This document shows positions 6,900 to 14,027 of a DNA stretch of 14,027 nt, piece after piece; the stretch's first letter is position 1; each line of letters begins with the position of its first letter. The position numbers were made by a program, and so were the translations under genes. Under the pieces are notes generated by a model that saw only the letters and a list, made by a program, of their open reading frames with translations, did not search any database and was not told the DNA's origin. This stretch comes from Cytophagales bacterium (lineage in GTDB: Bacteria; Bacteroidota; Bacteroidia; Cytophagales; UBA9547): positions 1-14,027 of the forward strand of contig DMUD01000090.1 of NCBI GenBank assembly GCA_003476475.1, given 5' to 3'.

Positions 6900-8282
6900 C
6901 AACACATAAATTCCAGGCCTTTCCAAACTATAAGCTTCTTGCAAACTAGGTATTCGTTTGAAAACACTGGGCATAATGTGTTTTTGGTCAATTATCATTT
7001 CGGGCATTTCCTTTTCAAAAGTTCGTTTCACACTTTCTATTGAAGTAAACTCCTGAGTATTTACAAGTTCTTGCTTGCTCACCTCCCAATTCAAATACTT
7101 GGTTGCCAATGTGTTGTCTAAATAATAAGCTACAGACTCGCCCACCACAAACAAACGCTTCCCTTTCACAGTGTCCTGTTCATTTCGTTGTACAATTATT
7201 TTTCGCATGCTTCCTCTCCAAGCCAAGCCAACTGCACTACGCACCTCAACCAAAAGCATGACCACAAAAGCCAAAATGAGCAAAATACTAGCAATCAAGG
7301 TTTTATTGGTTTGCGTAAAGTAAAAAGTGTAAAAAAAAGCAAGTGGCATAATCGCAATATGTAAAAATGAAAGTGTTGTTATGGGTGCAATTAAAAACAG
7401 CAATAAACAACCCATCAACCAAATAAAAACAAACTTCCTACAAATGTTTTGATAGTTTATTTCTCGAATGCGATCCCTCAAACTCAAATACAAAGCACTC
7501 AGAAAAACTAATGCGGGAATAAGCAATATGTAAGCTACCTCAGACCAAAAAATATAATTTTGCCTAAACTTAAAGTATTTTGCAAGAAAAACATTAGTAA
7601 ATTCTACAAAACCATCATTCCATAAAAAAACCACCAATAGAACCATCCATGGAAATACGCAACCAAGAATAAGTAAAAAATAAGATTTAAGCTCGCTGCG
7701 GGTAAAAACAATTAGAGAAATTAGAATGACCAAGAAAAAAACGATGGAAGGAAGATACAACAAAGACGCAATACTCAGAAAAAAGCCTATGGAATACAGC
7801 TGTTGGCTCTCTTCTTTTTTTAAGTAAAAAAACATTTTGTTCGCCACCAACAACAAAAATGAAGAGGCCATAAGTGGTGCTGAAAAAACATTTAGCTCAA
7901 TGGAAGAAAAACTCAGAAAAAGGTAGAAAAAAGCTGGCAAATTGGTTTTTTCATTCAAAACATCGTGTCTTATAAATTGAATGTTGATAAAAAACGCATT
8001 AAATAGGACTAAAATCACATTCAGCCAATACGCAGTAGCTGAAAAAATAACAACATTATTAGGCAGCAGATAATACAAAAAAGCAGTCAAAGGCTCGGCT
8101 GTTTCCCACACATCTTTATATAGCCATTTACCGTTTTCCATGGCTCTAGCTACCAAAAAAAACTTTAGTTCGGAATAGGTAAAGGGAATCTCGAAAAGAA
8201 AAACGATTGCACGTGCTGCCAAAAAGAAAATGGCTAAAACGGCAAGACGGTAAGGATCATTTATTTTTAAAAACTTGATCAA
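6885..8282 (-). CDS. Polytopic inner-membrane protein, GT-C-like, function unknown
   Basis: A 465-residue very hydrophobic protein with about ten or eleven membrane helices (for example near 12-31, 84-103, 163-177, 179-194, 201-220, 248-266, 284-300, 305-322 and 329-347), then a soluble C-terminal domain of about 110 residues (355-465). Between helices 1 and 2 is ELKFFLVARAMENGKWLYKD followed by VWETAEPLTAF. This resembles the acidic first loop of GT-C glycosyltransferase-like proteins and DUF6427-type Bacteroidota membrane proteins; neither assignment is certain. The start is TTG, 16 nt after the ExbD stop. No in-frame ATG occurs before residue 48, and INDPYRL near the N-terminus looks like a genuine beginning. 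It is probably the last gene of the five-gene minus operon. It ends in KKKK, coded by the terminator T tract. Confidence 0.72.
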   Translation of the reverse strand: MIKFLKINDPYRLAVLAIFFLAARAIVFLFEIPFTYSELKFFLVARAMENGKWLYKDVWETAEPLTAFLYYLLPNNVVIFSATAYWLNVILVLFNAFFINIQFIRHDVLNEKTNLPAFFYLFLSFSSIELNVFSAPLMASSFLLLVANKMFFYLKKEESQQLYSIGFFLSIASLLYLPSIVFFLVILISLIVFTRSELKSYFLLILGCVFPWMVLLVVFLWNDGFVEFTNVFLAKYFKFRQNYIFWSEVAYILLIPALVFLSALYLSLRDRIREINYQNICRKFVFIWLMGCLLLFLIAPITTLSFLHIAIMPLAFFYTFYFTQTNKTLIASILLILAFVVMLLVEVRSAVGLAWRGSMRKIIVQRNEQDTVKGKRLFVVGESVAYYLDNTLATKYLNWEVSKQELVNTQEFTSIESVKRTFEKEMPEMIIDQKHIMPSVFKRIPSLQEAYSLERPGIYVLKKKK

Positions 8283-8298
8283 AAGAGAATCAAAAAGA

Positions 8299-8703
8299 TT
8301 ATTTGGGAGGCTGGGTGGCCAAAATCATCTTGATTTTCAACTTATTGCCCAATGCCAAAATGTCTACCAAATTTTGTACCTGAATTGACCTATCCACTTT
8401 CAGCACAACCGTTACGTCGTTTGAGTTACCCACTATTTGCAAAAGACGGGATTCCAACTGTTCAAAAGCAAGTGATGTTTTTTCGTTGTTGATGTAATAT
8501 TCCAAATCTTTGGAAACCGTAAGGCTGTACTGTTGCTTACTTACCGTTTGTCCAGCTTTGGCTTGCGGCAACAAAAGTTTAATCACATTTGGGTTGGCAA
8601 GCGTAGAAGCAATCAAAAAAAACAACATCAAAAAAAACATGATGTCGTTTAAGGCCGAAACCTCTACACTTGAATGTGCTTTATTTTTTCTTCTAAAATT
8701 CAA
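8299..8703 (-). CDS. ExbD/TolR family biopolymer transport protein
   Basis: A 134-residue protein with classic ExbD/TolR architecture: a short basic cytoplasmic N-terminus (NFRRKNKAH), one membrane helix (18-36) beginning ALNDIMFFLMLFFLI, and a periplasmic domain (about 45-130). Asp20 in the helix matches the essential proton-carrying aspartate of ExbD/TolR. The periplasmic domain has the usual strand pattern YSLTVSKDLEYYINNEK, VTVVLKVDRSIQVQNLVDIL and KIKMILAT. With ExbB it should form an inner-membrane proton-motive-force motor. The gene lies 21 nt downstream of exbB and 16 nt upstream of the polytopic membrane protein. No TonB or TolA gene follows, which is unusual for a locus meant to energise transport. 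Confidence 0.94.
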   Translation of the reverse strand: MNFRRKNKAHSSVEVSALNDIMFFLMLFFLIASTLANPNVIKLLLPQAKAGQTVSKQQYSLTVSKDLEYYINNEKTSLAFEQLESRLLQIVGNSNDVTVVLKVDRSIQVQNLVDILALGNKLKIKMILATQPPK

Positions 8704-8724
8704 ATTGGTAGTTTAAATGTGTCT

Positions 8725-9402
8725 TTATTTATGTTCGGTTATGATGTTGATAAACTCGACCCCTGCCTTTTCCATTTCCATACCGATGCTTTCTATCTTC
8801 ATGTTCAATAGCTGATAGCCAGTATGCGCAATAATACCTACCACCAAACCTGCGGCAGATGTTATCATTTTTTCATACAAGCCGCCGGCGATAAGACCAA
8901 TGCTGATATTATCGGCTAATGAAATATTATAAAAAATTTTGATAACTCCAGAAATAGTTCCTACAAAACCAAGCATGGGTGCTATTGAAGCTATTACACC
9001 CAAATAGCTCATATTATTTTCCAATTTCATCATCTCAACTCGCCCTGTGCTTTCCATTGCCGATTCAATTTCTTTCACCTGGCTACCCATCCTTTTAATC
9101 CCTTTCAACAAAATAGCCGAAACCGGAGTGTCGTATTGGGCAACAGTGGTTTCAGCAATATTCAAATCTCCTCTTTTAATATATTCTTTGACTGCTTCAA
9201 GCAAGTTTTTCTTCGTTTTGGAAGCTCTATTCAAGGTTAAAAAACGTTCTATAATGACAAAAACCGCCCCTAATGAAAGAAGTAAAATAGGCAACATAAC
9301 CCAACCACCTTGAAACAACAATTCGAGCAATGACATGGAGGGCTGTTCATTAACCAATGAAACTTCGGTAACAGTAGCAGTAGTGATTTGAAGAAAATTC
9401 AT
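8725..9402 (-). CDS. MotA/TolQ/ExbB proton channel family protein
   Basis: A 225-residue protein with three membrane segments: about 34-52 (WVMLPILLLSLGAVFVIIE), 131-158 and 172-195. The second contains IAPMLGFVGTISGVI (140-154) and the third ITSAAGLVVGI (180-190), the two most conserved stretches of ExbB/TolQ and the lining of the proton path. A cytoplasmic region of about 75 residues separates helices 1 and 2, as expected. It should form the pentameric stator around the downstream ExbD dimer. The N-terminus before helix 1 (about 30 residues, rich in T, V and E) is short and has no signal peptide. The spacer to the upstream HU-SPOR gene is 27 nt and carries a small tandem repeat. Confidence 0.95.
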   Translation of the reverse strand: MNFLQITTATVTEVSLVNEQPSMSLLELLFQGGWVMLPILLLSLGAVFVIIERFLTLNRASKTKKNLLEAVKEYIKRGDLNIAETTVAQYDTPVSAILLKGIKRMGSQVKEIESAMESTGRVEMMKLENNMSYLGVIASIAPMLGFVGTISGVIKIFYNISLADNISIGLIAGGLYEKMITSAAGLVVGIIAHTGYQLLNMKIESIGMEMEKAGVEFINIITEHK

Positions 9403-9406
9403 TCGA

Positions 9407-9428
9407 ATTGAGATGAAATTGAGACGAA
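9407..9428. repeat. Tandem 11-nt repeat in the spacer before exbB
   Basis: ATTGAGATGAA (9407-9417) is followed directly by ATTGAGACGAA (9418-9428); they differ at one base. The pair fills nearly the whole gap between the HU-SPOR stop and the ExbB start. Confidence 0.6.
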
Positions 9429-9429
9429 A

Positions 9430-10569
9430 CTAATAGACCATTACCCAAATGTCGTTTCCGTAGTTGGGTTTGAATTCCTTAATTTTTTGCAATGCCGTTG
9501 TTTTGGTGGGATAGTCGCCCAAAGTAACTCGGAACAAGGCACCATCTTCAGTTGGGGCAATGATTTTAGATTCCAACCCTTCCAAAATCAATTTTTCTCG
9601 CAGTATAACCGCATTTTTTTTATTTGAAAAACCACCCGCAATAATGAAACTTCTGCCCGATTTGTCACAGATAATATTGGCAATAGCCAACTTGGCATCT
9701 TCTGTATTGGCTATATCTTCTTGGTTGTATTTGAGAGGCTCATCTTCCCATTTTTCTTCTTCCAACTTTTTTATACTTTCCTCGGCAGATGTAGCATTTT
9801 TAAAACTTTTAGAAGTAGTTCCAGCCGTATCCTGAATGGGTTCTATTTGTAGTTGAGTTTGTTTTATTGTATCGTTTTCTATAGACTTTGAAGAAAAAAT
9901 ATGCATACTCGCCAACATCTGACGGCCATCTTCTGTAATACTGAAAAACACTCCGAGACCAACTATCAACACCAGTGGAGCGACAAGATACAGCCAAACA
10001 AGGGGTTTTGATGTGTTATTTAAATTTTGAACAAGGTAGGTCTCATCCGATTTGTTGTTTCTTTTGCCCGAATCCAAAACGGAATCTACTTCTGTAGGAC
10101 TAATAGCTTTTCTATTTTTTGTTTTTTGCAATTGCCCCCTCTTGGCACTTTGGGGCAAGTAATCTTTTACCAAAATTTGAGGAAGACCAAAATTAAATGG
10201 GTCAGAGTCAAAATCCATAAAAGACTTAAATCCAACTTTGTTTTCTATAGGGTAAAAAAACCCAATGCCTTTCAACTGGAACTCTTTGTTTTCACTTAAT
10301 GTGGTCTTGATTTTGTATACAAATTCAGTGACACGATTTTCTGCCTCGGCCACTGAAATCGATTCCCTATCGGAAACGATGGAAATAAGACGACTTGCAT
10401 CACCAATCAAACGATCGTTGTAGGCAACTTGCTTTCTAGGCGGGGTGAAAACATGAGTTGAAGTATCTAAATGAGCAGAAATATGTTTTGAAATGAATCC
10501 ACCGAAATCTGGTAGATAAACCAGTTCATCAGTAGAAATCAAATACAATATGTACTTTTCTAAACCCAT
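9430..10569 (-). CDS. CCDC81-type HU domain / transmembrane / SPOR domain protein
   Basis: A 379-residue bitopic protein. Residues 1-60 (IGLEKYIL-like start GLEKYILYLIST, then LVYLPDFGGFISKHIS, TPPRKQVAYND) and about 61-130 (EFQLKGIGFFYPIENKVGF) match the paired bacterial HU-CCDC81 domains. A basic linker follows, then one membrane helix (about 189-211, PLVWLYLVAPLVLIVGLGVFF). A periplasmic linker rich in D, E, S and T leads to a C-terminal SPOR domain (about 305-379; SFIIAGGFSNKKNAVILREK, FRVTLGDYPTKTTAL). SPOR domains bind denuded septal peptidoglycan; the HU part is inside the cell and may bind DNA or protein. The gene starts 5 nt after the barrel gene's stop and precedes exbB, so it is probably in the same operon. 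The N-terminal family match makes the ATG start secure. Confidence 0.9.
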   Translation of the reverse strand: MGLEKYILYLISTDELVYLPDFGGFISKHISAHLDTSTHVFTPPRKQVAYNDRLIGDASRLISIVSDRESISVAEAENRVTEFVYKIKTTLSENKEFQLKGIGFFYPIENKVGFKSFMDFDSDPFNFGLPQILVKDYLPQSAKRGQLQKTKNRKAISPTEVDSVLDSGKRNNKSDETYLVQNLNNTSKPLVWLYLVAPLVLIVGLGVFFSITEDGRQMLASMHIFSSKSIENDTIKQTQLQIEPIQDTAGTTSKSFKNATSAEESIKKLEEEKWEDEPLKYNQEDIANTEDAKLAIANIICDKSGRSFIIAGGFSNKKNAVILREKLILEGLESKIIAPTEDGALFRVTLGDYPTKTTALQKIKEFKPNYGNDIWVMVY

Positions 10570-10574
10570 TTACA

Positions 10575-12221
10575 CTAAAAACTACAGGTTGCCCCTATAA
10601 GAAAATTGATTCCTTTTTGCGAATAATATAAATAACGTTGATACTTGTTGGCTAAAAGGTTGTTCAGTTCCAAAAAAGCAGAAAAATTTTGTGAAAACAA
10701 ATAGTCCACCTTTAAATTCAAATCGAGAATGGTGGGAAGTTTTTTCACCTTTCCATTTTGTTCTATGGCTTGCATGCCTTGCATCATGTAAGAGTTCAAT
10801 GAAAAAACTACTTTTTCTTTCATAAAATAGGAAAGATGATAGTTTGCTTGCATAGTGGGCATGTGCCAAGGCTGTTTCAAAGTGCCTGTTTGAAAAGATT
10901 GATACATAAACGTGACACCTGCCAGCATCTTCTTTTCTAAGTTGTACGATAAATCGAATTTGAAACGGGTTATTTGCACCTTGTTAGAATCATAGGCCAA
11001 AGCAAAACGAAGTGAATCCGATCCGTTGTTTACTAAAAATGGCAAATTTTTGTAGTTCAAATAAGACCCTTGAAGTTGGTAAGTAAATTTTCCGAACAAA
11101 TTGCCTTGAGCACCGGCATACATGTCAAAAAGTTTGTTGGCATGCGACAGCACAAATCGATTGGTCATCCAAGGGTTTTCACGCATCGTACTGCGCAAGG
11201 TATTTCGTTCCATGTTGCCATCAAAACCACCGTACACACCCAAAATACCTTCTGTAACTTTATATTCAGCTTTGAGAGATGGATATAAATGAAAGTTTTT
11301 TTTGGAATATAAAGTGTCGTTTTCATAAGCAAAATTGATTCCGCCGGTCAATGACAACTTGCCCATTTTTCTCTGATAATATGGCTGTAAGCTTACCAAA
11401 TTACGAATGAACTGGGTAGAATCTGAACGACCTGCCACCGATACCAGTCCGCGGACACCTGCACGGGTCACTTCATCCAAAATCATTTGTGTTTTGTATC
11501 TTAGAAGTGCTTCTGCTTCTTTGGCTTTGAACCTATCGGAAAGTTGTGAAAGTTCTAAATTGGCTTGATAGGTCATTTTAGCTGTCGTATCATTGTTTTT
11601 GAGGTCTATGTTCAACAACAAATTATTGAAAATTTGTTTCATAGTATCTTTGCCCACTTCCAAGTTTTGGTTGTAACCATAAAATTGCCTTGCAGTACGA
11701 TAATAACCCAGTTCGCCTCGCAAAGTGTGTTTGGCAGCGTAATACTGACTATACAACACCAAATGATTGTCGCTAAGTCCTGAATTTTTGATGGGCCCTC
11801 TCGCACTTGAAAAATGTCTTGCATTCAGCCCATAGGCATATTTCTCTGAACGCTTATTGTAAAGAAAAGCTTCGAAATAAGGGGTCACATAATTTCCAAA
11901 ACCCGCTTTCACATAATTGGGATACAACTTGGCCAAAGGCTCTTCCTTAATTGAAAGAATCTTCAACTTTGCGTCGAGAAAGGGAAGTGGCAAACTGTAA
12001 TCGTTGAATAAATAATTTTGTTTTGAAACGTCAATCGTCTTTTTTTCTATGACTATTTTTTCGAAATCTCTTTGCGAAGTGGGCAGTTCAATTTTTTTGT
12101 TTTTCTCTACAATGACCTGTTGATTTTCAATTTCTCCCTCACCTGACTGCGCATTTGAAGTAAAACCTAGAAATAATAATATAGCTGAAACGAAAAGTTT
12201 GACTCCCTTTAATTGCCTCAT
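10575..12221 (-). CDS. Outer-membrane beta-barrel, TonB-receptor-like, no plug
   Basis: A 548-residue protein with signal peptide MRQLKGVKLFVSAILLFLGF followed by TSNAQ (cleavage after Gln25). A short charged region (VIVEKNKKIELPTSQRDFEKI) comes next. The rest is alternating amphipathic strands rich in aromatic residues, such as YVKAGFGNYVTPYFEAFLYN and YAYGLNARHFSSARG. The C-terminus, ELNNLLANKYQRYLYYSQKG then NFLIGATCSF, closely resembles the last strands of TonB-dependent receptors, including the terminal Phe recognised by the BAM machinery. No plug or carboxypeptidase-like domain is present and there is no room for one. An ATG at 12299 is in frame, but it would add 26 non-signal residues and lies upstream of a -7 promoter box, so I use 12221. 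It is first in the minus operon. Confidence 0.82.
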   Translation of the reverse strand: MRQLKGVKLFVSAILLFLGFTSNAQSGEGEIENQQVIVEKNKKIELPTSQRDFEKIVIEKKTIDVSKQNYLFNDYSLPLPFLDAKLKILSIKEEPLAKLYPNYVKAGFGNYVTPYFEAFLYNKRSEKYAYGLNARHFSSARGPIKNSGLSDNHLVLYSQYYAAKHTLRGELGYYRTARQFYGYNQNLEVGKDTMKQIFNNLLLNIDLKNNDTTAKMTYQANLELSQLSDRFKAKEAEALLRYKTQMILDEVTRAGVRGLVSVAGRSDSTQFIRNLVSLQPYYQRKMGKLSLTGGINFAYENDTLYSKKNFHLYPSLKAEYKVTEGILGVYGGFDGNMERNTLRSTMRENPWMTNRFVLSHANKLFDMYAGAQGNLFGKFTYQLQGSYLNYKNLPFLVNNGSDSLRFALAYDSNKVQITRFKFDLSYNLEKKMLAGVTFMYQSFQTGTLKQPWHMPTMQANYHLSYFMKEKVVFSLNSYMMQGMQAIEQNGKVKKLPTILDLNLKVDYLFSQNFSAFLELNNLLANKYQRYLYYSQKGINFLIGATCSF

Positions 12222-12237
12222 GGTTGCAATATTACCA

Positions 12238-12245
12238 CAAATATA
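12238..12245 (-). promoter_or_regulatory. Candidate -7 promoter box for the barrel/SPOR/ExbBD operon
   Basis: The minus strand reads TATATTTG, an exact TAnnTTTG match, 16 nt before the ATG at 12221. No good TTTG is found at the -33 distance, so the call rests on one element. If used, the leader is only about 10 nt. The divergent region 12222-12363 shows nothing equally good for the plus-strand Nif3 gene. Confidence 0.4.
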
Positions 12246-12363
12246 AGAACTCGCGAAACACGACACGCCTTGTTTGCGATTGAAAAAGACATTTTTCAAT
12301 TCTCGTGTTCAAATGCATTTTGAAAAGAATTTGACGAAATTCGCATCAGAAAACGGTACAAAA

Positions 12364-13455
12364 ATGAAATTATCTGAAATTGTAAAAGCCATAGAAAGCC
12401 TAGCACCTTTGGCATTGCAAGAAAGCTACGACAATGCTGGTCTCTATTGCGGAAATGTTTCAGACGAAATATCTAGAGTACTTATCAGCTTGGATATTAC
12501 AGAAGAAGTGGTGCAGGAAGCCATCAGCGAAAAATGCCAATTAATTGTGGCCCACCATCCCATTATTTTCAAACCTATCAAAAAATTGACTGGCGAAAAT
12601 CATGTTGAAAGAACCCTGTTGGCTGCCATAAAAAATAATATCGCCTTGTATGCTGCACACACCAACTTGGACAATGCATACAATGGAGTAAATTTTAAAA
12701 TAGCTAAAAAATTAAATTTAAAAAATATTCAGGTATTACAACCCATCAGAAACCTGAAAAAACTTACAGTTTTTGTACCATTAAACTATACTGAAAAATT
12801 ATTGAAGGCATTGGGAGAGGCTGGTGCTGGACAAATAGGAAATTACAAGGACTGCAGCTACCGTGTGGAAGGCATAGGTGCTTTTACTCCAAATGAAGAT
12901 GCTAAACCACATATCGGAGAAGCAAACATAAAAGAAGAAGTGAAAGAAAGCCGAATAGAAGTAATGCTACCCTCTTACCTCGAAAAACAAATTATAGCAG
13001 CCATGAAGGAAGCTCACCCATATGAAGAGGTTGCCCATTATATTTCAGAGACTACCAACACAAACCCAGAAAGCGGCGCTGGAGCCATTGGCGAACTTGA
13101 AAAAGAACTGACGCCCAACGAATTTTTACAAAAACTAAAAAAAGATTTAAATCTTGAAGCCATTCGTTATACGTCCTTCAGTGGAAAAATAAAACGAGTT
13201 GCAGTGTGTGGCGGTGCAGGTAGTTTTCTTTTAAAACAAGCCACAGCCAAAAAAGCCGATGCTTTTGTTTCAGCAGACTTTAAATATCATGATTTTTTTG
13301 ATGCAGAAAACACCATCATGATTGCCGATGTCGGACATTCCGAAAGTGAATTTTACACGCGCGAACTCTTTTTCGAACTTTTGACAAAAAAAATCCCTAA
13401 TATTGCAGTCCTTTTTAGCACCGTAAACACAAATCCTGTCAAATATTATTTCTAG
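12364..13455 (+). CDS. Nif3-like dinuclear metal centre hexameric protein (long form)
   Basis: A 363-residue protein, the usual length of the long Nif3/DUF34 form that carries a PII/CutA-like insert between two halves. The first half has SYDNAGLYCGN, VAHHPIIFKP with His64-His65, and AAHTNLDNAYNGVN with Asp103. The insert covers about residues 130-245 (MLPSYLEKQIIAAMKEAHPYEEVAHY). The last half has VCGGAGSFLL, ADAFVSADFKYHDFFDA and DVGHSESEF with His325 and Glu329. These five residues correspond to the two-metal site of E. coli YbgI. Some relatives are annotated GTP cyclohydrolase type 2, but that activity is not established for the family. Earlier in-frame starts at 12274 (TTG) and 12313 add residues with no family match. 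The zinc-ribbon gene follows by 4 nt, a recurring Bacteroidota pair. Confidence 0.94.
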   Translation: MKLSEIVKAIESLAPLALQESYDNAGLYCGNVSDEISRVLISLDITEEVVQEAISEKCQLIVAHHPIIFKPIKKLTGENHVERTLLAAIKNNIALYAAHTNLDNAYNGVNFKIAKKLNLKNIQVLQPIRNLKKLTVFVPLNYTEKLLKALGEAGAGQIGNYKDCSYRVEGIGAFTPNEDAKPHIGEANIKEEVKESRIEVMLPSYLEKQIIAAMKEAHPYEEVAHYISETTNTNPESGAGAIGELEKELTPNEFLQKLKKDLNLEAIRYTSFSGKIKRVAVCGGAGSFLLKQATAKKADAFVSADFKYHDFFDAENTIMIADVGHSESEFYTRELFFELLTKKIPNIAVLFSTVNTNPVKYYF

Positions 13456-13459
13456 TTAG

Positions 13460-14027
13460 ATGGAAGCTACTGTACCACAGAAACTTGAGACTCTCTTAAA
13501 ACTTCAAGCGCTAGACTCAAAACTTGACGAAATCGTCAAAATGCGTGGCGACCTACCGGAAGAAATTCGCGACTTGGAAGATGAATTGATAGGTTTCGGA
13601 ACCCGAATCAAAAAGTTTGAGACAGAAATCGAAGGGTTTAAAGAAGAAATATCCAATCGCAAAAATGCAAGCAAAGAGAGCGAAAAGCTCATCAAAAAAT
13701 ACATTGACCAACAAAGCAACGTTCGTAACAATCGCGAATACGACGCCATATCAAAAGAAATTGAACTTCAACAACTAGACATTCAACTAGCTGAAAAAAA
13801 AATAAAAGAAGCAACCCTAAAAATCGATAGTCGCAACTTAGAAATTGAGGCTATCAAAAATTCACTTTCCGAACGCGAAAAAGATTTGGCCAACAAAAAA
13901 AGTGAGCTAGAGATTTTGGTATCGGAAAGCTTGGAAGAAGAAACCAAAATACAAAAAGACAGAGAAAAAGTTCAGAAACAATTGGAGGAAAGATTGTATC
14001 AATCATACAACCGTTTACGCCATAATC
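13460..14027 (+). CDS. C4 zinc-ribbon / CT398-like coiled-coil protein (3' end missing)
   Basis: An open frame runs from the ATG at 13460, 4 nt after the Nif3 stop, to the window edge: 189 residues without a stop. It begins MEATVPQKLETLLKLQALDS and continues as a nearly unbroken coiled coil of heptads rich in K, E, I and L. It contains RNNREYDAISKEIELQQLDI, the segment typical of CT398/zf-RING_7 proteins just before the helical hairpin turns back. These proteins are about 240-260 residues with a C-terminal Cys4 zinc ribbon; that ribbon would lie beyond the window, so the visible part is about three quarters. The final residues here are YQSYNRLRHN. The family is widespread, probably nucleic-acid or protein binding, with no firm function. 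Co-transcription with Nif3 is likely. Confidence 0.88.
   Translation, partial: MEATVPQKLETLLKLQALDSKLDEIVKMRGDLPEEIRDLEDELIGFGTRIKKFETEIEGFKEEISNRKNASKESEKLIKKYIDQQSNVRNNREYDAISKEIELQQLDIQLAEKKIKEATLKIDSRNLEIEAIKNSLSEREKDLANKKSELEILVSESLEEETKIQKDREKVQKQLEERLYQSYNRLRHN

Noticed and set aside
12274..12363. N-terminal extension of the Nif3 gene from a TTG at 12274 or an ATG at 12313
   Set aside because: The extra residues are not part of the Nif3 family; MKLSEIVKAIESLAP at 12364 is the typical beginning, and the extension runs into the divergent promoter region.
1..14027. CRISPR arrays, tRNA/rRNA genes, insertion sequences, attachment sites or prophage genes
   Set aside because: I saw no spaced direct repeats, no recognisable structural RNA, no transposase or integrase motifs and no terminal inverted repeats; coding density is high and composition appears even.

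Overview
The window is AT-rich DNA from a member of the Bacteroidota, most likely a Cytophagales/Chitinophagales-like lineage. Three things point there. The gene set is typical of the phylum: a CCDC81-type bacterial HU domain fused to a SPOR domain, a LemA-TPM-TPM cluster, a long Nif3 followed by a C4 zinc-ribbon coiled-coil protein, and plug-less TonB-receptor-like barrels. Start codons lack Shine-Dalgarno sequences. Candidate promoters resemble the Bacteroidota TTTG / TAnnTTTG type. No mobile element, RNA gene, CRISPR array or phage gene was seen. All genes look intact apart from the two cut by the window edges.

Layout. (1) 2-1012, plus: 3' part of a DAO-type FAD oxidoreductase. (2) 4427-1009, minus: a three-gene run of circularly permuted ATP-grasp protein, alpha-E protein and YheT-type alpha/beta hydrolase. 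It ends exactly against the oxidoreductase, and the two stop codons share one TTAA. (3) 4428-4665: a divergent promoter region. (4) 4666-6874, plus: a tightly packed cluster of YjbQ (thiamine-phosphate synthase family), LemA, a soluble TPM protein and a secreted, membrane-anchored TPM protein. A hairpin terminator follows, and its stem contains the stop codons of both converging genes. (5) 12221-6885, minus: a probable five-gene operon of plug-less outer-membrane beta-barrel, HU-TM-SPOR protein, ExbB/TolQ, ExbD/TolR and a polytopic GT-C-like membrane protein. (6) 12222-12363: a second divergent intergenic region. (7) 12364 to the window end, plus: a Nif3-family dinuclear-metal protein, then the N-terminal coiled coil of a zinc-ribbon protein cut by the edge.

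How the genes may work together. The ATP-grasp/alpha-E pair belongs to a known but poorly understood predicted peptide-ligation system. Here the local partner is a YheT hydrolase, and no transglutaminase-like protease is visible. The five-gene minus operon is the best candidate for an undescribed system. It encodes parts for every layer of the envelope (outer-membrane barrel, peptidoglycan-binding SPOR, inner-membrane proton-driven motor, cytoplasmic HU domain) but no TonB, TolA or Pal. A Tol-Pal-like role in division or envelope organisation is an inference from gene order and domains only.
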